Notes: a model not told the origin generated them from the letters alone. 36,752 nt of DNA from an uncultured Bacteroidales bacterium (GCA_946617165.1 CAMOJP010000014.1:1-36752), one strand, 5' to 3'; shown: positions 17,432 through 25,998, numbered from the stretch's first letter. A program made the numbers and translations.

Positions 17432-18997
17432 TCATCTAACATCGTGTGTTACTTCCGTATGCGAACCGACTTTTTGACGTGAATGCTCAAGCTTCATTAT
17501 ACTACGTAGTTCTTCAACATGTCCGCAGCAAGTACAGCGATATTTATCGACTTTAGGTGTAAGAGAATATTCGACTTCGAAATCATCGTATTTCGTCGTC
17601 GTTTGAGTATGAGTCTTTTTATCAACAATATATTTCTGTATCGCATATGGTTCATGTACTGTACGTTCTGTCCAAGTATGTCCGGTAACAACTGTATTGG
17701 AATCAGTAGTGCGAGTTTCTCCCTCGTGGAAGGTACTGGATCTTCCATATTCTGTGGTCAAGAATTTCATAGTCCCCATACGGCGGCAATGTTGGCAACG
17801 AACGTGAGGTTTCTTGCATAACTCACGGGTTGAACGCCATATCGCAATAAGACATACAATCATTATGATAGGCAGAACAAAGGACCAACAACCCCATACA
17901 ACCATCAATACCAACCAACAAAACATAGAAAAGAGCCCTATTAAAACAAAAAGTATCTTAACAACAATATCAGGTAAATGATAAAACAAATATCGGCATA
18001 GATACAGACTTGCATGGAGAAGATACATCGGCAATGTTGCTGTCATAAATATCCATATACAGCCAAAAAAGAGAAAAATAAAAATTAACACAACACGGCC
18101 TATTGGTGCAGGATTATCGTCAGAGAAATGCGCTTCACTATAGTTACGCTCGTTACCTCGTCCATAAACGCCATAAATGGAAGACTCAATTATTCGAGCA
18201 ACAAAGTCAAAATCAATTATATAAGGAGCTGGCAGATACAATAATCCTGACCAATTTTCAGGAACAGTCATAGTTCTATCCCACTTGTAACTAACAGCAA
18301 CACCGTTTGTATTATACGTAATAATCGGATTCCTAAAACAAAAATCATCCCAGACAAACACCTCAAGATTGGGATAATAAGCCTCCCAACCTTTAGAGCT
18401 CTTATCTATGTGCATAGCAGGACGATAGCGGGCATCATTCTCTGCTATAGTCGCTCCTAAATATAGCCTTTCAAACTTCTTTTGAGACATATAATAATCA
18501 CCACTTCGGTGTAACATTTGCATCCTCATTGACTCGGGAAGCACAGGACGGATAGCGTCCAACGGAACATCTTTCTTCTCACCCAAAGAAGTCTTGACCG
18601 CCAGTTGCTTTTTACCATGCTTATCCGTGAATTGACGTTGAACGTAAACTCTGCATGTATCATGATCCGCTTCTGTGAAGTATAACGGGTAACCGAGACG
18701 TAAAGAAGATAGAAGACCGCGTTCTCCTGATGACGTTTCCACCACTAAACCGCAGGGACAATATTCGTTGCCGTCTATAACACCTAAATACTTGACCGTC
18801 TCACCCTTATGCAAAGAAGCTATAGACCTCTCACCATCATTTGCCGACACTAACGTGATATCTCTTTCAAGCACGAACGGCATTGCATCATCAGGAAAGT
18901 TCCTAACTACAGACAATCGGTTAAATACTAATATAAACGTCAGTAAAACTATGTTTATGATGGTTTTACGAGGTGGTAACTTAAAGCCTTTTTTCAT
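17432..18997 (-). CDS. unrecognised membrane protein with split zinc ribbon
   Basis: I do not recognise this 521-residue protein. A first membrane segment lies at about 12-28. Residues about 40-290 are probably outside the cytoplasmic membrane and start with a small beta-rich, SH3-like stretch. A cluster of three or four membrane helices spans about 301-387. The C-terminal part has CxxC at 401/404 and CxxC at 488/491, which could form one zinc ribbon with an 84-residue Thr-rich beta insertion between its halves. An upstream in-frame ATG at 19150 would put the start upstream of the promoter at 19018-19049, so 18997 is used (predicted leader about 14 bases). It stands alone, divergent from thiL. 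A sensing or envelope role is only a guess. Confidence 0.75.
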   Translation of the reverse strand: MKKGFKLPPRKTIINIVLLTFILVFNRLSVVRNFPDDAMPFVLERDITLVSANDGERSIASLHKGETVKYLGVIDGNEYCPCGLVVETSSGERGLLSSLRLGYPLYFTEADHDTCRVYVQRQFTDKHGKKQLAVKTSLGEKKDVPLDAIRPVLPESMRMQMLHRSGDYYMSQKKFERLYLGATIAENDARYRPAMHIDKSSKGWEAYYPNLEVFVWDDFCFRNPIITYNTNGVAVSYKWDRTMTVPENWSGLLYLPAPYIIDFDFVARIIESSIYGVYGRGNERNYSEAHFSDDNPAPIGRVVLIFIFLFFGCIWIFMTATLPMYLLHASLYLCRYLFYHLPDIVVKILFVLIGLFSMFCWLVLMVVWGCWSFVLPIIMIVCLIAIWRSTRELCKKPHVRCQHCRRMGTMKFLTTEYGRSSTFHEGETRTTDSNTVVTGHTWTERTVHEPYAIQKYIVDKKTHTQTTTKYDDFEVEYSLTPKVDKYRCTCCGHVEELRSIMKLEHSRQKVGSHTEVTHDVR

Positions 18998-19017
18998 ATA
19001 TAAAACGTTTGAGAACG

Positions 19018-19049
19018 CAAAGTTAGAATATTTTAAGGGAATACACAAG
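19018..19049 (-). promoter_or_regulatory. promoter of the zinc-ribbon membrane protein gene
   Basis: On the minus strand CTTG (19049-19046), a 20 bp spacer and TAACTTTG (19025-19018). The -7 box is exact and the -33 box has one mismatch. The implied leader is very short, about 14 bases. Confidence 0.65.
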
Positions 19050-19064
19050 AAAATAGGCAAAAAA

Positions 19065-19096
19065 TTTGCATATATGCAAAAAAAGTCGTACCTTTG
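19065..19096 (+). promoter_or_regulatory. promoter of thiL
   Basis: TTTG (19065-19068), a 20 bp spacer and TACCTTTG (19089-19096), an exact Bacteroidota promoter. It overlaps the in-frame ATG at 19066, ruling that out as the thiL start in favour of 19126. Confidence 0.78.
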
Positions 19097-19125
19097 CAGC
19101 CGTAATATTGGAGAATAGTGTTTAT

Positions 19126-20202
19126 ATGTCAAGAACAGAAATTTCTTCACTTGGTGAATTTGGATTAATACGTCACTTAACTCAGGGTATCAAAACGGTA
19201 CAGCCCTCTACGCAGATAGGCATTGGTGATGATTGCGCTGTCATGGATTTTAACAAAGGAGACGCTTCGCAAAAAGATGCACGCGTACTCATGACAACCG
19301 ACCTGCTGTTGGAAGGCATCCATTTCAATTTGGAGTATGTGCCACTCAAACACCTCGGCTACAAAGCCGCAGTCGTGAATTTCTCCGACATCTATGCAAT
19401 GAATGGGACACCGACACAAATAACAGTGTCGTTGGGCATCTCCAAACGCTTCTGCATAGAAGACTTGGAAGAGTTATATAGTGGCATTCGGTTGGCGTGC
19501 GAACGATACGGTGTGGATTTAGTCGGCGGAGACACAAGCGCTTCTATGACTGGACTGACGATTTCAATTACATGCCTCGGAACGGCTAATGCAGAAGATA
19601 TCGTCTATCGTAATGGAGCTAAGGAGCATGACTTAATCTGCGTTACAGGCAATCTCGGTACGGCTTATATGGGACTCCAATTGCTTGAGCGCGAGCGTTT
19701 GGTAGCACAAACGTTGAATCCGAATGGCGAAACGCCTGCGGAGGCTCTCCACTTTGAGGGAAAAGAGTACTTGCTCGAAAGACAACTTAAACCCGAGGCA
19801 AGACGCGATATTATCGAGAAACTGCGTGAAGCTGGTATCAAGCCGACTGCGATGATGGACATCAGCGACGGACTGTCATCAGAACTGCTGCATATCTGCC
19901 AGCAGTCTAACTGCGGCTGCTCTATCTACGAGGACAAACTGCCGATTGACTACCAGGCTGCCGTGCTCGCGGAAGAGATGAACCTTAATATCGTCACCTG
20001 TGCACTCAACGGCGGAGAGGACTACGAACTGCTATTCACCTGTGATATAAACGATTATGAAAAACTTGTACCTATAGACGATTTGTATATTATCGGTCAT
20101 ATCACAAAACCTGAATACGGAGCCGTCTTAGTTGGACGAAACGGCGAAGAGATGATGCTCAAAGCACAAGGGTGGAACGCCTTTGAAGCTGACAACCGAT
20201 AG
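19126..20202 (+). CDS. thiL: thiamine-monophosphate kinase
   Basis: Phosphorylates thiamine monophosphate to the active cofactor thiamine diphosphate, using ATP. The 358-residue protein has the PurM-like fold signatures: IGIGDDCAV at 31-39 (Mg and ATP site), MTTDLLLEGIHF, VGGDTSAS, and MMDISDGLSSEL in the second half. The start at 19126 (MSRTEISSLGEFGLI) gives the conserved N-terminus and lies about 24 bases from the predicted transcript start. It is a single gene; the convergent heptose operon ends 13 bp beyond it. No other thiamine genes and no riboswitch are seen. Confidence 0.95.
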   Translation: MSRTEISSLGEFGLIRHLTQGIKTVQPSTQIGIGDDCAVMDFNKGDASQKDARVLMTTDLLLEGIHFNLEYVPLKHLGYKAAVVNFSDIYAMNGTPTQITVSLGISKRFCIEDLEELYSGIRLACERYGVDLVGGDTSASMTGLTISITCLGTANAEDIVYRNGAKEHDLICVTGNLGTAYMGLQLLERERLVAQTLNPNGETPAEALHFEGKEYLLERQLKPEARRDIIEKLREAGIKPTAMMDISDGLSSELLHICQQSNCGCSIYEDKLPIDYQAAVLAEEMNLNIVTCALNGGEDYELLFTCDINDYEKLVPIDDLYIIGHITKPEYGAVLVGRNGEEMMLKAQGWNAFEADNR

Positions 20203-20215
20203 TTGCGACTAATAA

Positions 20216-21442
20216 CTACAAAATTAAATCCGTAATATCCCGTACCTCCTCCGGCACGTGATTTTCTTTAGTGGTGATATAGAGTGCACGCATCTGTGCA
20301 TTGCGTGCAAAGAGCATGTCGGAGAAACTGTCCCCAATCATTATTGAGCGATGAAAATCTACTTCGGGAAAATCACGCTGTGCCTGGAGCGCCATGCCGA
20401 TAGCGGGTTTGCGGAAAGGACTATTGGCACTCTCTAAATCCGTACAGACATACACGTTGTCAATCCGTCCGCCTGCCGCCTCTATATCCTCTAACATATG
20501 GCGGTGAATATCTGCCAAATCGGCTGCGCTCATTCTACCTTTTCCCACACCTTGTTGGTTTGTGACAAGAAAAACACGCTTGTAATGCGCCCCCCATTCG
20601 GCAAGACGCTGCGGCATACCGGGCAACCATTCCCATTGTGCCCAGGAACGGACATAGTCTCCTAAGATATGGCGGTTAAGGACACCGTCGCGATCAACGA
20701 AAAGGAACTCGTCGGCAGGGAATATCGAAGCGAACTCCCGACGTGCACGGTCGTAATCCTCCGGAACGCCGATGTCAATAAAATAGGTCTCAAAACACTT
20801 GCCGTAGATTGCTTCCTTTCCTGCCAAAGGCTGAAGCAACTCTTTTTCAAAAGAGAATTTAGTCGGCAGTTCCTGACTTAAGAGCCATGTACGGTTGATG
20901 GCATAGATACCGCCATTGATTACTCCGGATCCGGCACTCGCTTCTTTCTCGTTGAAAGCAGCAATCCGTCCGTCGTCCGTACAAGTGACCGCTCCATAAC
21001 GCGAAGTGTCCTCTACAGCCCGAAGAGCAAGCGTGATAGAAGCATTCTTGATCTCATGTGCTCGTGCAAACTCCTCAAAGTCTATATCAAAAAGGGTATC
21101 CCCGTTGAGCACTATAAAATGGTCTGTTTGCAGCCGACGTGCTGCCTGTACAATAGCGCCGCCGGTGAATAGCGGGGTATCCTCACGAGAATAAATCACT
21201 TCTACACCACGGTAAGAGGCATTAAAATAGGACTCTATTACATCATGCTTGTAGCCCGTAGCAAGAACAATACGCTCTATGCCTGCATCCACCAGCCGAT
21301 CCAGCAGATAGCATAGAAAAGGCTTGCCGTATGTCGGAGCCATCGGTTTGGGGACATTGCTCACCACGTGGCTCAAACGCGTCCCGAAACCGCCTGCTAA
21401 TATGACTGCTTCGCTAAACACGGGGGAACATCTGCGCTTCAA
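20216..21442 (-). CDS. fused heptose-1-phosphate nucleotidyltransferase / heptose-bisphosphate phosphatase
   Basis: A two-domain protein of 408 residues. Residues about 11-240 are a sugar-phosphate nucleotidyltransferase (AGGFGTRL at 16-23, PKPM at 31-34, NGD at 113-115) of the HddC type. Residues about 245-408 are a HAD phosphatase of the GmhB type (DRDG with D250 and D252, VTNQQG at 293-298, RKP at 344-346, GDSFSD at 370-375). Together they would remove the 7-phosphate from D-glycero-D-manno-heptose 1,7-bisphosphate and attach a nucleotide, expected to be GMP. The Cys/His zinc loop of E. coli GmhB is absent; only C333 remains before RKP. The start overlaps gmhA by 29 bp; a GTG seven codons later is an alternative. 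Last gene of the operon. Confidence 0.87.
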   Translation of the reverse strand: MKRRCSPVFSEAVILAGGFGTRLSHVVSNVPKPMAPTYGKPFLCYLLDRLVDAGIERIVLATGYKHDVIESYFNASYRGVEVIYSREDTPLFTGGAIVQAARRLQTDHFIVLNGDTLFDIDFEEFARAHEIKNASITLALRAVEDTSRYGAVTCTDDGRIAAFNEKEASAGSGVINGGIYAINRTWLLSQELPTKFSFEKELLQPLAGKEAIYGKCFETYFIDIGVPEDYDRARREFASIFPADEFLFVDRDGVLNRHILGDYVRSWAQWEWLPGMPQRLAEWGAHYKRVFLVTNQQGVGKGRMSAADLADIHRHMLEDIEAAGGRIDNVYVCTDLESANSPFRKPAIGMALQAQRDFPEVDFHRSIMIGDSFSDMLFARNAQMRALYITTKENHVPEEVRDITDLIL

Positions 21443-21992
21443 CTATCTCGCAAATGATATGACCAAGCAGAATATGGCTCTCCTGAATCCGCGGAGTGTC
21501 AGACGACGGCACATTAAGCATGAAATCTGCAAAATCTTTCATTTCACCTCCGCTGGCACCGGTCATCGCAATGGTTATCACCCCCAACTCTTTTGCTTTG
21601 CGGAAAGCATTGCAAATATTCTTTGAATTGCCGGACGTGGAAATACCTACCAGCACGTCACCCGGATGACATGCACCATCAATCATACGCGAATAAATCA
21701 AGTCATAGCCGTAGTCGTTAGCTACCGCGGTAAGATACGACGTGTTGCAATGTAGCGCCTCGGAGTTGAGCGGCGGACGATCGTAATAGAAACGTCCGGA
21801 CAGTTCAGCAGCCAAATGTTGCGCGTCTGCTGCACTGCCTCCGTTGCCGCACCATAAGATACGTTTGCCCTCACGCAGGGCTTCAACCATTACCGTTGCC
21901 ACCGCCTCTATGCTTTGCAGCAAGGCAGGGTCAGCTAATATCTGTTGCTTAGTTGCTATACTCGCTTCTATAGAGCGTTTTACAGTGTCCAT
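21414..21992 (-). CDS. gmhA: sedoheptulose-7-phosphate isomerase
   Basis: Converts sedoheptulose 7-phosphate to D-glycero-D-manno-heptose 7-phosphate, the first step of bacterial heptose synthesis. The 192-residue SIS-domain protein has CGNGGSAADAQHLAAEL at 48-64, including the metal-site H59 and E63. GISTSGNS follows in the middle, and the C-terminal QESHILLGHIICE supplies the other metal ligands (Gln and His). It overlaps the kinase gene upstream by 13 bp and the fusion gene downstream by 29 bp, consistent with coupled translation and a dedicated pathway operon. Confidence 0.94.
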   Translation of the reverse strand: MDTVKRSIEASIATKQQILADPALLQSIEAVATVMVEALREGKRILWCGNGGSAADAQHLAAELSGRFYYDRPPLNSEALHCNTSYLTAVANDYGYDLIYSRMIDGACHPGDVLVGISTSGNSKNICNAFRKAKELGVITIAMTGASGGEMKDFADFMLNVPSSDTPRIQESHILLGHIICEIVEAQMFPRV

Positions 21993-23005
21993 GTTTTCAG
22001 TCCTTCCTGTGTAAATTCATATCGTTTCACCTGACCTGAGAATTTCTCGCAGAGCTCCTTCTCCACGGCGTAACGGCTTGTGCCCGGACAATAGAAGAAC
22101 ATAAATCCTCCTCCTCCGGCACCGCTCACTTTGCCGCCAGTTGCACCGGCGGTCAATGCCGTGCGATAGATATCGTCCAGCAGAGGATTGGTAATCCCGG
22201 AAGCTGTCTTTTTTTTATGCTCCCATCCGAAATGAAGAATTTCACCGATAGCGTCTATATCACCTTTCAGCAGGCTCTCCTTCATACGAATAGCTTGTTC
22301 CTTCAGTTGGTGCATCGCCTCAATTGACTTATTGTTCTTTGATTTCACATTGTCAATCTGACCTTGTATAATCTCCGCGGAGACATGGCTTGTCTCGGTG
22401 TAATAAAGTAGCATATTATGTGCCAGTTCGTCCTGATATCGCTGGCGGATACGTAGCGGATTCACAATCACCTTGTCATCTTGGAGGAACTGCATATAGT
22501 TGAATCCACCGAAGGTTGCCGCATACTGATCCTGTTTTCCACCTGCCATACCTAAGTCAATACGCTCAATCTCATACGCCAACCGTGCCAAATCATACTC
22601 GCCAAGAGGTAATTTAAGCCATTCGGAAAAGGCGCCTAAGATACTGACTACCAGCGTACTTGACGTTCCTAAACCGCTACCTGCAGGCGAATCGACATGA
22701 CTCGTTATACGGAAAGAAAGCGGATGGTGTGCAAAGTCCTTCACGACTCGATTATATACGCCCTTGGCGAGCACAAAATAGCCCTTCGTGTCTAACTCTT
22801 CACAACTATCGTACACCTCTTCCACACCCGCGTCCGGCGAAGAGAATACAATCTTACCATTCTCTAACGGTTCGATGGTCGTATAAGCATACAACGAAAT
22901 CGTTGCATTCAAGATTGCTCCGCCATAGAGGTCGGAGTAAGGCGAGACATCTGTGCCACCACCTGCCAAGCCTAATCGTAATGGTGCTTTACTTCGTATA
23001 ATCAT
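21980..23005 (-). CDS. hddA: D-glycero-alpha-D-manno-heptose-7-phosphate 1-kinase
   Basis: A GHMP-family kinase that adds the 1-phosphate to heptose 7-phosphate. With 341 residues it has the HddA N-terminus APLRLGLAGGGTDVSPY and the ATP-binding loop PAGSGLGTSS at 107-116. The C-terminal GHMP motif SGAGGGGFMFFY is also present. The start is set at 23005 because its ATG overlaps the preceding gene's stop as ATGA; a start at 23032 would add nine residues and lengthen the overlap. Its presence with an HddC-type enzyme indicates the GDP-activated alpha-heptose route rather than the ADP-beta-heptose route, which uses HldE. Fucokinase-like GHMP enzymes are the main alternative, made unlikely by gmhA next door. 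Confidence 0.91.
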   Translation of the reverse strand: MIIRSKAPLRLGLAGGGTDVSPYSDLYGGAILNATISLYAYTTIEPLENGKIVFSSPDAGVEEVYDSCEELDTKGYFVLAKGVYNRVVKDFAHHPLSFRITSHVDSPAGSGLGTSSTLVVSILGAFSEWLKLPLGEYDLARLAYEIERIDLGMAGGKQDQYAATFGGFNYMQFLQDDKVIVNPLRIRQRYQDELAHNMLLYYTETSHVSAEIIQGQIDNVKSKNNKSIEAMHQLKEQAIRMKESLLKGDIDAIGEILHFGWEHKKKTASGITNPLLDDIYRTALTAGATGGKVSGAGGGGFMFFYCPGTSRYAVEKELCEKFSGQVKRYEFTQEGLKTWTL

Positions 23006-24141
23006 ATAAGTTTTGAGGTCATTTTCCCCCACGCGTATTTCTCTTTTTCTTTCTTTATGTTAGGGAGGAACAGTGCATCCCGTTCCTCTTGGCTCATCTG
23101 CGCAAAACGTCGGATCGCATCTGCCACCGCCGCCTCATCCACCGGGCACACATAACCCACTTTGCCATCCGGCACAATTTCTGCCAAACCGCCTACATTC
23201 GTCACCAACATCGGACGCTCGAAATGATAAGCAATCTGGGTCACACCGCTCTGCGTTGCAGATTTGTAAGGCTGAACAATCAGGTCAGCCGCAGAAAAAT
23301 ACAGCCGCACCTTATCGTCAGGAATAAAATTAGTGTGCCAAACTATCTTACCATCCAGACCCAACTCCCGCTCCAATTCTGCATATTGGGCGCTATTGTT
23401 GTAGAATTCACCTGCTACCACCAACAGCAGATTCTCGATTCTTGGTCCTTTGTCCTTTAATACCTTTGCATAAGCTTTCATGAGCAGGTCTAAACCTTTA
23501 TAATCACGTATGAAACCGAAGAAGAGCAGCAGCGTTTGGTCCTCTGGCAGACTCAATGCCTTCCGCGCTTCGTTTTTTGCTACCGGCTCACCAAAATTGT
23601 CATAAAGGGGGTGAGGCGATAGTGCGACAAGCCCTTTGCGCTCCTCCGGCAAGAAACGGCGGCAGTCCTCCTGTACGCTCGCTGACATAGCTACGAAACG
23701 ATCTACACTGCCCACGAAATAACGGATGAGCCATTTGTCCCAGAAATGCGGTTCGTGAGGAATCACATTGTCTAAAATGGACACCACCTCTATTCCTTTT
23801 CGCCTGCATAGACGGGCAATAGTGCCCAAACAGGGTGCCATCAGAGGATTCCAAAATTTGATAATTAGTATCTGAATGCCTGCTTTTTGGATTGCCCGTG
23901 CGGTACGAAACCACGTGAACGGATTGATACTGTTCATCGTGCGCGTAATACACAAATCCTCAGGCTTCGGCATGTCCGAATATTGGGTCTTACCCGGAAA
24001 AAGGAAATCCGGATACTGCATCGTAAAGGTGAATATCTTCACCTCGTTCCCCTCTGCCGCAAACTGACGCGCCAGACGCTCATTGAAAGCCGTCAAACCA
24101 CCTCTGTACGGCCAGCTTGTTCCTAATATTCCTACACGCAC
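23002..24141 (-). CDS. GT4-family glycosyltransferase
   Basis: A cytoplasmic or membrane-associated sugar transferase with a GT-B fold; 379 residues. The N-terminal domain starts MRVGILGTSWPYRGG, the acceptor side of GT4 enzymes. The C-terminal donor domain includes FFGFIRDYKGLDLL near 210, AADLIVQPY near 300 and PMLVTNVGGLAEIV near 330, the region of the nucleotide-sugar-binding Glu pair. It is the first gene of the heptose operon and overlaps hddA by ATGA. The context suggests that it transfers heptose from the GDP-heptose made by the following genes, but donor specificity cannot be read from the sequence. Confidence 0.87.
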   Translation of the reverse strand: MRVGILGTSWPYRGGLTAFNERLARQFAAEGNEVKIFTFTMQYPDFLFPGKTQYSDMPKPEDLCITRTMNSINPFTWFRTARAIQKAGIQILIIKFWNPLMAPCLGTIARLCRRKGIEVVSILDNVIPHEPHFWDKWLIRYFVGSVDRFVAMSASVQEDCRRFLPEERKGLVALSPHPLYDNFGEPVAKNEARKALSLPEDQTLLLFFGFIRDYKGLDLLMKAYAKVLKDKGPRIENLLLVVAGEFYNNSAQYAELERELGLDGKIVWHTNFIPDDKVRLYFSAADLIVQPYKSATQSGVTQIAYHFERPMLVTNVGGLAEIVPDGKVGYVCPVDEAAVADAIRRFAQMSQEERDALFLPNIKKEKEKYAWGKMTSKLI

Positions 24142-24167
24142 ACTAACGCAGTTTTATAATTTGGGGG

Positions 24168-24199
24168 CAAAGGTACAATATTTTTTGCGTATATGCAAA
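24168..24199 (-). promoter_or_regulatory. promoter of the heptose operon
   Basis: On the minus strand TTTG (24199-24196), 20 bp, and TACCTTTG (24175-24168), an exact Bacteroidota promoter. The predicted leader to the GT4 start is about 20 bases. Confidence 0.78.
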
Positions 24200-24235
24200 G
24201 AAAAAACTGCTATTTATCGTTATTTTCAAAAAAAA

Positions 24236-24267
24236 GTTGGATTGTTTCGTATTTTTTTGTACCTTTG
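24236..24267 (+). promoter_or_regulatory. promoter of kdsC and the glycan operon
   Basis: TACCTTTG (24260-24267) is an exact -7 box; GTTG (24236-24239), 20 bp upstream, is a one-mismatch -33 box. The predicted leader is only about 13 bases. It excludes an upstream in-frame ATG at 24083, which lies inside the GT4 gene. Confidence 0.72.
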
Positions 24268-24286
24268 TGCCATAATTTGGATACTT

Positions 24287-24793
24287 ATGGACAAAATCAA
24301 GTTATTCCTGACTGATGTGGACGGCTGTTTGACCGATGGCGGCATGTACTATGGTGCAAGCGGCGAAGAGATGAAGCGCTTCTGCGTCTATGACGGCATG
24401 GGAATGGTACAACTGATGAAAAATGGCATCAAGTGCGGTATTCTCACTTCTGAAACAACCGAAATCGTTGCCCGCAGGGCTAAGAAACTGCAGTTGGATT
24501 ATCTGTTTATGGGTGTTGGGAGCCAAGTCAGACAAGGTGTTAAAACGAAACTACAGACGTGCCAGGACATCTGTGCTGAATTAGGTATCGGTTTGGATGA
24601 TGTGTGCTACGTGGGCGATGATATTAACGATATAGATTTGCTCGAAGCAGTTGCTAAAGCAGGAGGCCTCGCTGCCTGCCCACCGAACGCGATGCCTAAA
24701 GTGCAAGCTATTGCCAACATCCACGTGACCAAACATCGCGGCGGAGACGGCGCAATACGGGAAGTGGCAGAAGAGATACTAGGAAAAGATTGA
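24287..24793 (+). CDS. kdsC: 3-deoxy-manno-octulosonate-8-phosphate phosphatase (KdsC/YrbI family)
   Basis: Removes phosphate from Kdo-8-phosphate, a step in making the Kdo that joins lipid A to core sugars. The start at 24287 (MDKIKLFLTDVDG) gives 168 residues, typical of the capless HAD phosphatases that form KdsC tetramers. Catalytic D10 and D12 lie in DVDGCLTDGG, and GDDINDIDLL supplies the metal-binding Asp residues. The related sialic- or legionaminic-acid 9-phosphatases share the fold, so the exact 2-keto acid is inferred. The next gene begins 14 bp later, so kdsC may head the long glycan operon. Confidence 0.88.
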   Translation: MDKIKLFLTDVDGCLTDGGMYYGASGEEMKRFCVYDGMGMVQLMKNGIKCGILTSETTEIVARRAKKLQLDYLFMGVGSQVRQGVKTKLQTCQDICAELGIGLDDVCYVGDDINDIDLLEAVAKAGGLAACPPNAMPKVQAIANIHVTKHRGGDGAIREVAEEILGKD

Positions 24794-24807
24794 AGAGGCG
24801 AAGAAAA

Positions 24808-25995
24808 ATGTCTGAAAGATATCTATATAGTGGAAACAAAGTTGCTTGTGTAGGGTGTGAAGCCTGCGTACAAGCTTGTCGTCAAGGAACAATAAGGATG
24901 GAAGAAGACGATGAGGGTTTCCGTTATCCAATTATAGACTCAGAAAAATGCATTGGGTGTGGACGGTGCCATAAAGTCTGTCCCATGGAGAATACCCCTG
25001 TACGGCATCAAGAGGAAAAGGTTGTTTACGGAGGACATCACATATCCACAGATGTTGTATTAGCCAGCACATCCGGTGGTGCATTCTCTGCCATTGTGGA
25101 TGGTTGGTGTGATATGAACTACGTCATATTTGGAGCCGAGTCAAAGGGGACACGCATATTACACTCCTATATAGAAGACAAAAGAGATATCTCTATATTC
25201 AGAAAGTCCAAATATGCACAGAGCGAGATCGGCAATTCATATATTAAAACAAAAGAATTTCTAAAGGCAGGAAAAAAAGTATTATTTAGTGGAACTCCCT
25301 GTCAAATTGCGGGATTGGAAATGTTCTTGGGTAGTTGCAACAGAACAAACCTATTGACAATAGAAGTGATTTGTGAAGGTATTCCTTCCCCTTTATTAAT
25401 AAGGAAATTAAGCAAACATTATGGTGACATAAGAGACATTGACTACCGGAATAAAACCAAATACGGTCACTGGGACTTTCAGATGATGAAGATAGAAACA
25501 TCGCATGGCGCAAAAGTAATTGACCGATGGTTTAATCCGTTTTGGTCTATATGGCTACAACATTTGATAAGCCGTCCATCGTGTTACGAGTGTCCATTTG
25601 CGACCAAAGAACGTGTTGCGGATATATCATTAGGGGATTTATGGGGAGTACATTTGTTTTGTCCGGAGTTGTATAATCACAATCGAGGAGCTTCTTTGAT
25701 AATTTGTAATAGCAAAAAAGGTAAAGAAGCATTAAACCACGCGTTGCCTTTTATGGAAGGACATTTTTTGCAGTATGAAGAAGCTGTGAAATACCAGTCC
25801 CCGCTTCGTAAACCAATCGAATATAACAAGCGCCGTGAAGTATGTTTGGAAGACTTAAGGGATGATGCCATCACCTACAAAGAGATTGTTTCTAAATATG
25901 CCACTAAACCTTCCATAAGGCTATTGATTCACAAATATGTATGGGGGAATCGGCAAAAAATGTTGTTATGGAATATATTTAATAAGAGGAGATAA
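24808..25995 (+). CDS. two-[4Fe-4S] / coenzyme F420 hydrogenase beta-subunit (FrhB) family protein
   Basis: A 395-residue redox protein. Two ferredoxin-like cluster motifs sit at the N-terminus: C14-x2-C17-x2-C20-x3-C24 and C48-x2-C51-x2-C54-x3-C58. The FrhB-type flavin domain follows, with SGGAFSAIVDGW near 85, FSGTPCQIAGLE near 163, and CYECPFATKERVADISLGDLWG-type residues near 255-275. Related proteins are frequent in Bacteroidota polysaccharide loci, often beside polysaccharide pyruvyl transferases as here; their reaction there is not established, and F420 use is not implied. ATG 24808 is preferred over an in-frame TTG at 24790 that overlaps kdsC. Composition is more A+T rich from here on. 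Confidence 0.83.
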   Translation: MSERYLYSGNKVACVGCEACVQACRQGTIRMEEDDEGFRYPIIDSEKCIGCGRCHKVCPMENTPVRHQEEKVVYGGHHISTDVVLASTSGGAFSAIVDGWCDMNYVIFGAESKGTRILHSYIEDKRDISIFRKSKYAQSEIGNSYIKTKEFLKAGKKVLFSGTPCQIAGLEMFLGSCNRTNLLTIEVICEGIPSPLLIRKLSKHYGDIRDIDYRNKTKYGHWDFQMMKIETSHGAKVIDRWFNPFWSIWLQHLISRPSCYECPFATKERVADISLGDLWGVHLFCPELYNHNRGASLIICNSKKGKEALNHALPFMEGHFLQYEEAVKYQSPLRKPIEYNKRREVCLEDLRDDAITYKEIVSKYATKPSIRLLIHKYVWGNRQKMLLWNIFNKRR

Positions 25996-25998
25996 GAT

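Noticed and set aside
18998..19150. 51-residue N-terminal extension of the zinc-ribbon membrane protein
   Set aside because: It would run through its own promoter at 19018-19049 and into the thiL start; MKKGFK followed by a membrane helix is a natural beginning.
24083..24286. N-terminal extension of kdsC by 68 residues
   Set aside because: The extension overlaps the divergent GT4 gene and both promoters, and KdsC proteins start at MDKIK-like sequence.
24808..25995. Use of coenzyme F420 or hydrogenase function
   Set aside because: The family name comes from archaeal enzymes; there are no other hydrogenase subunits or F420 genes, and such proteins are common in bacterial polysaccharide loci.
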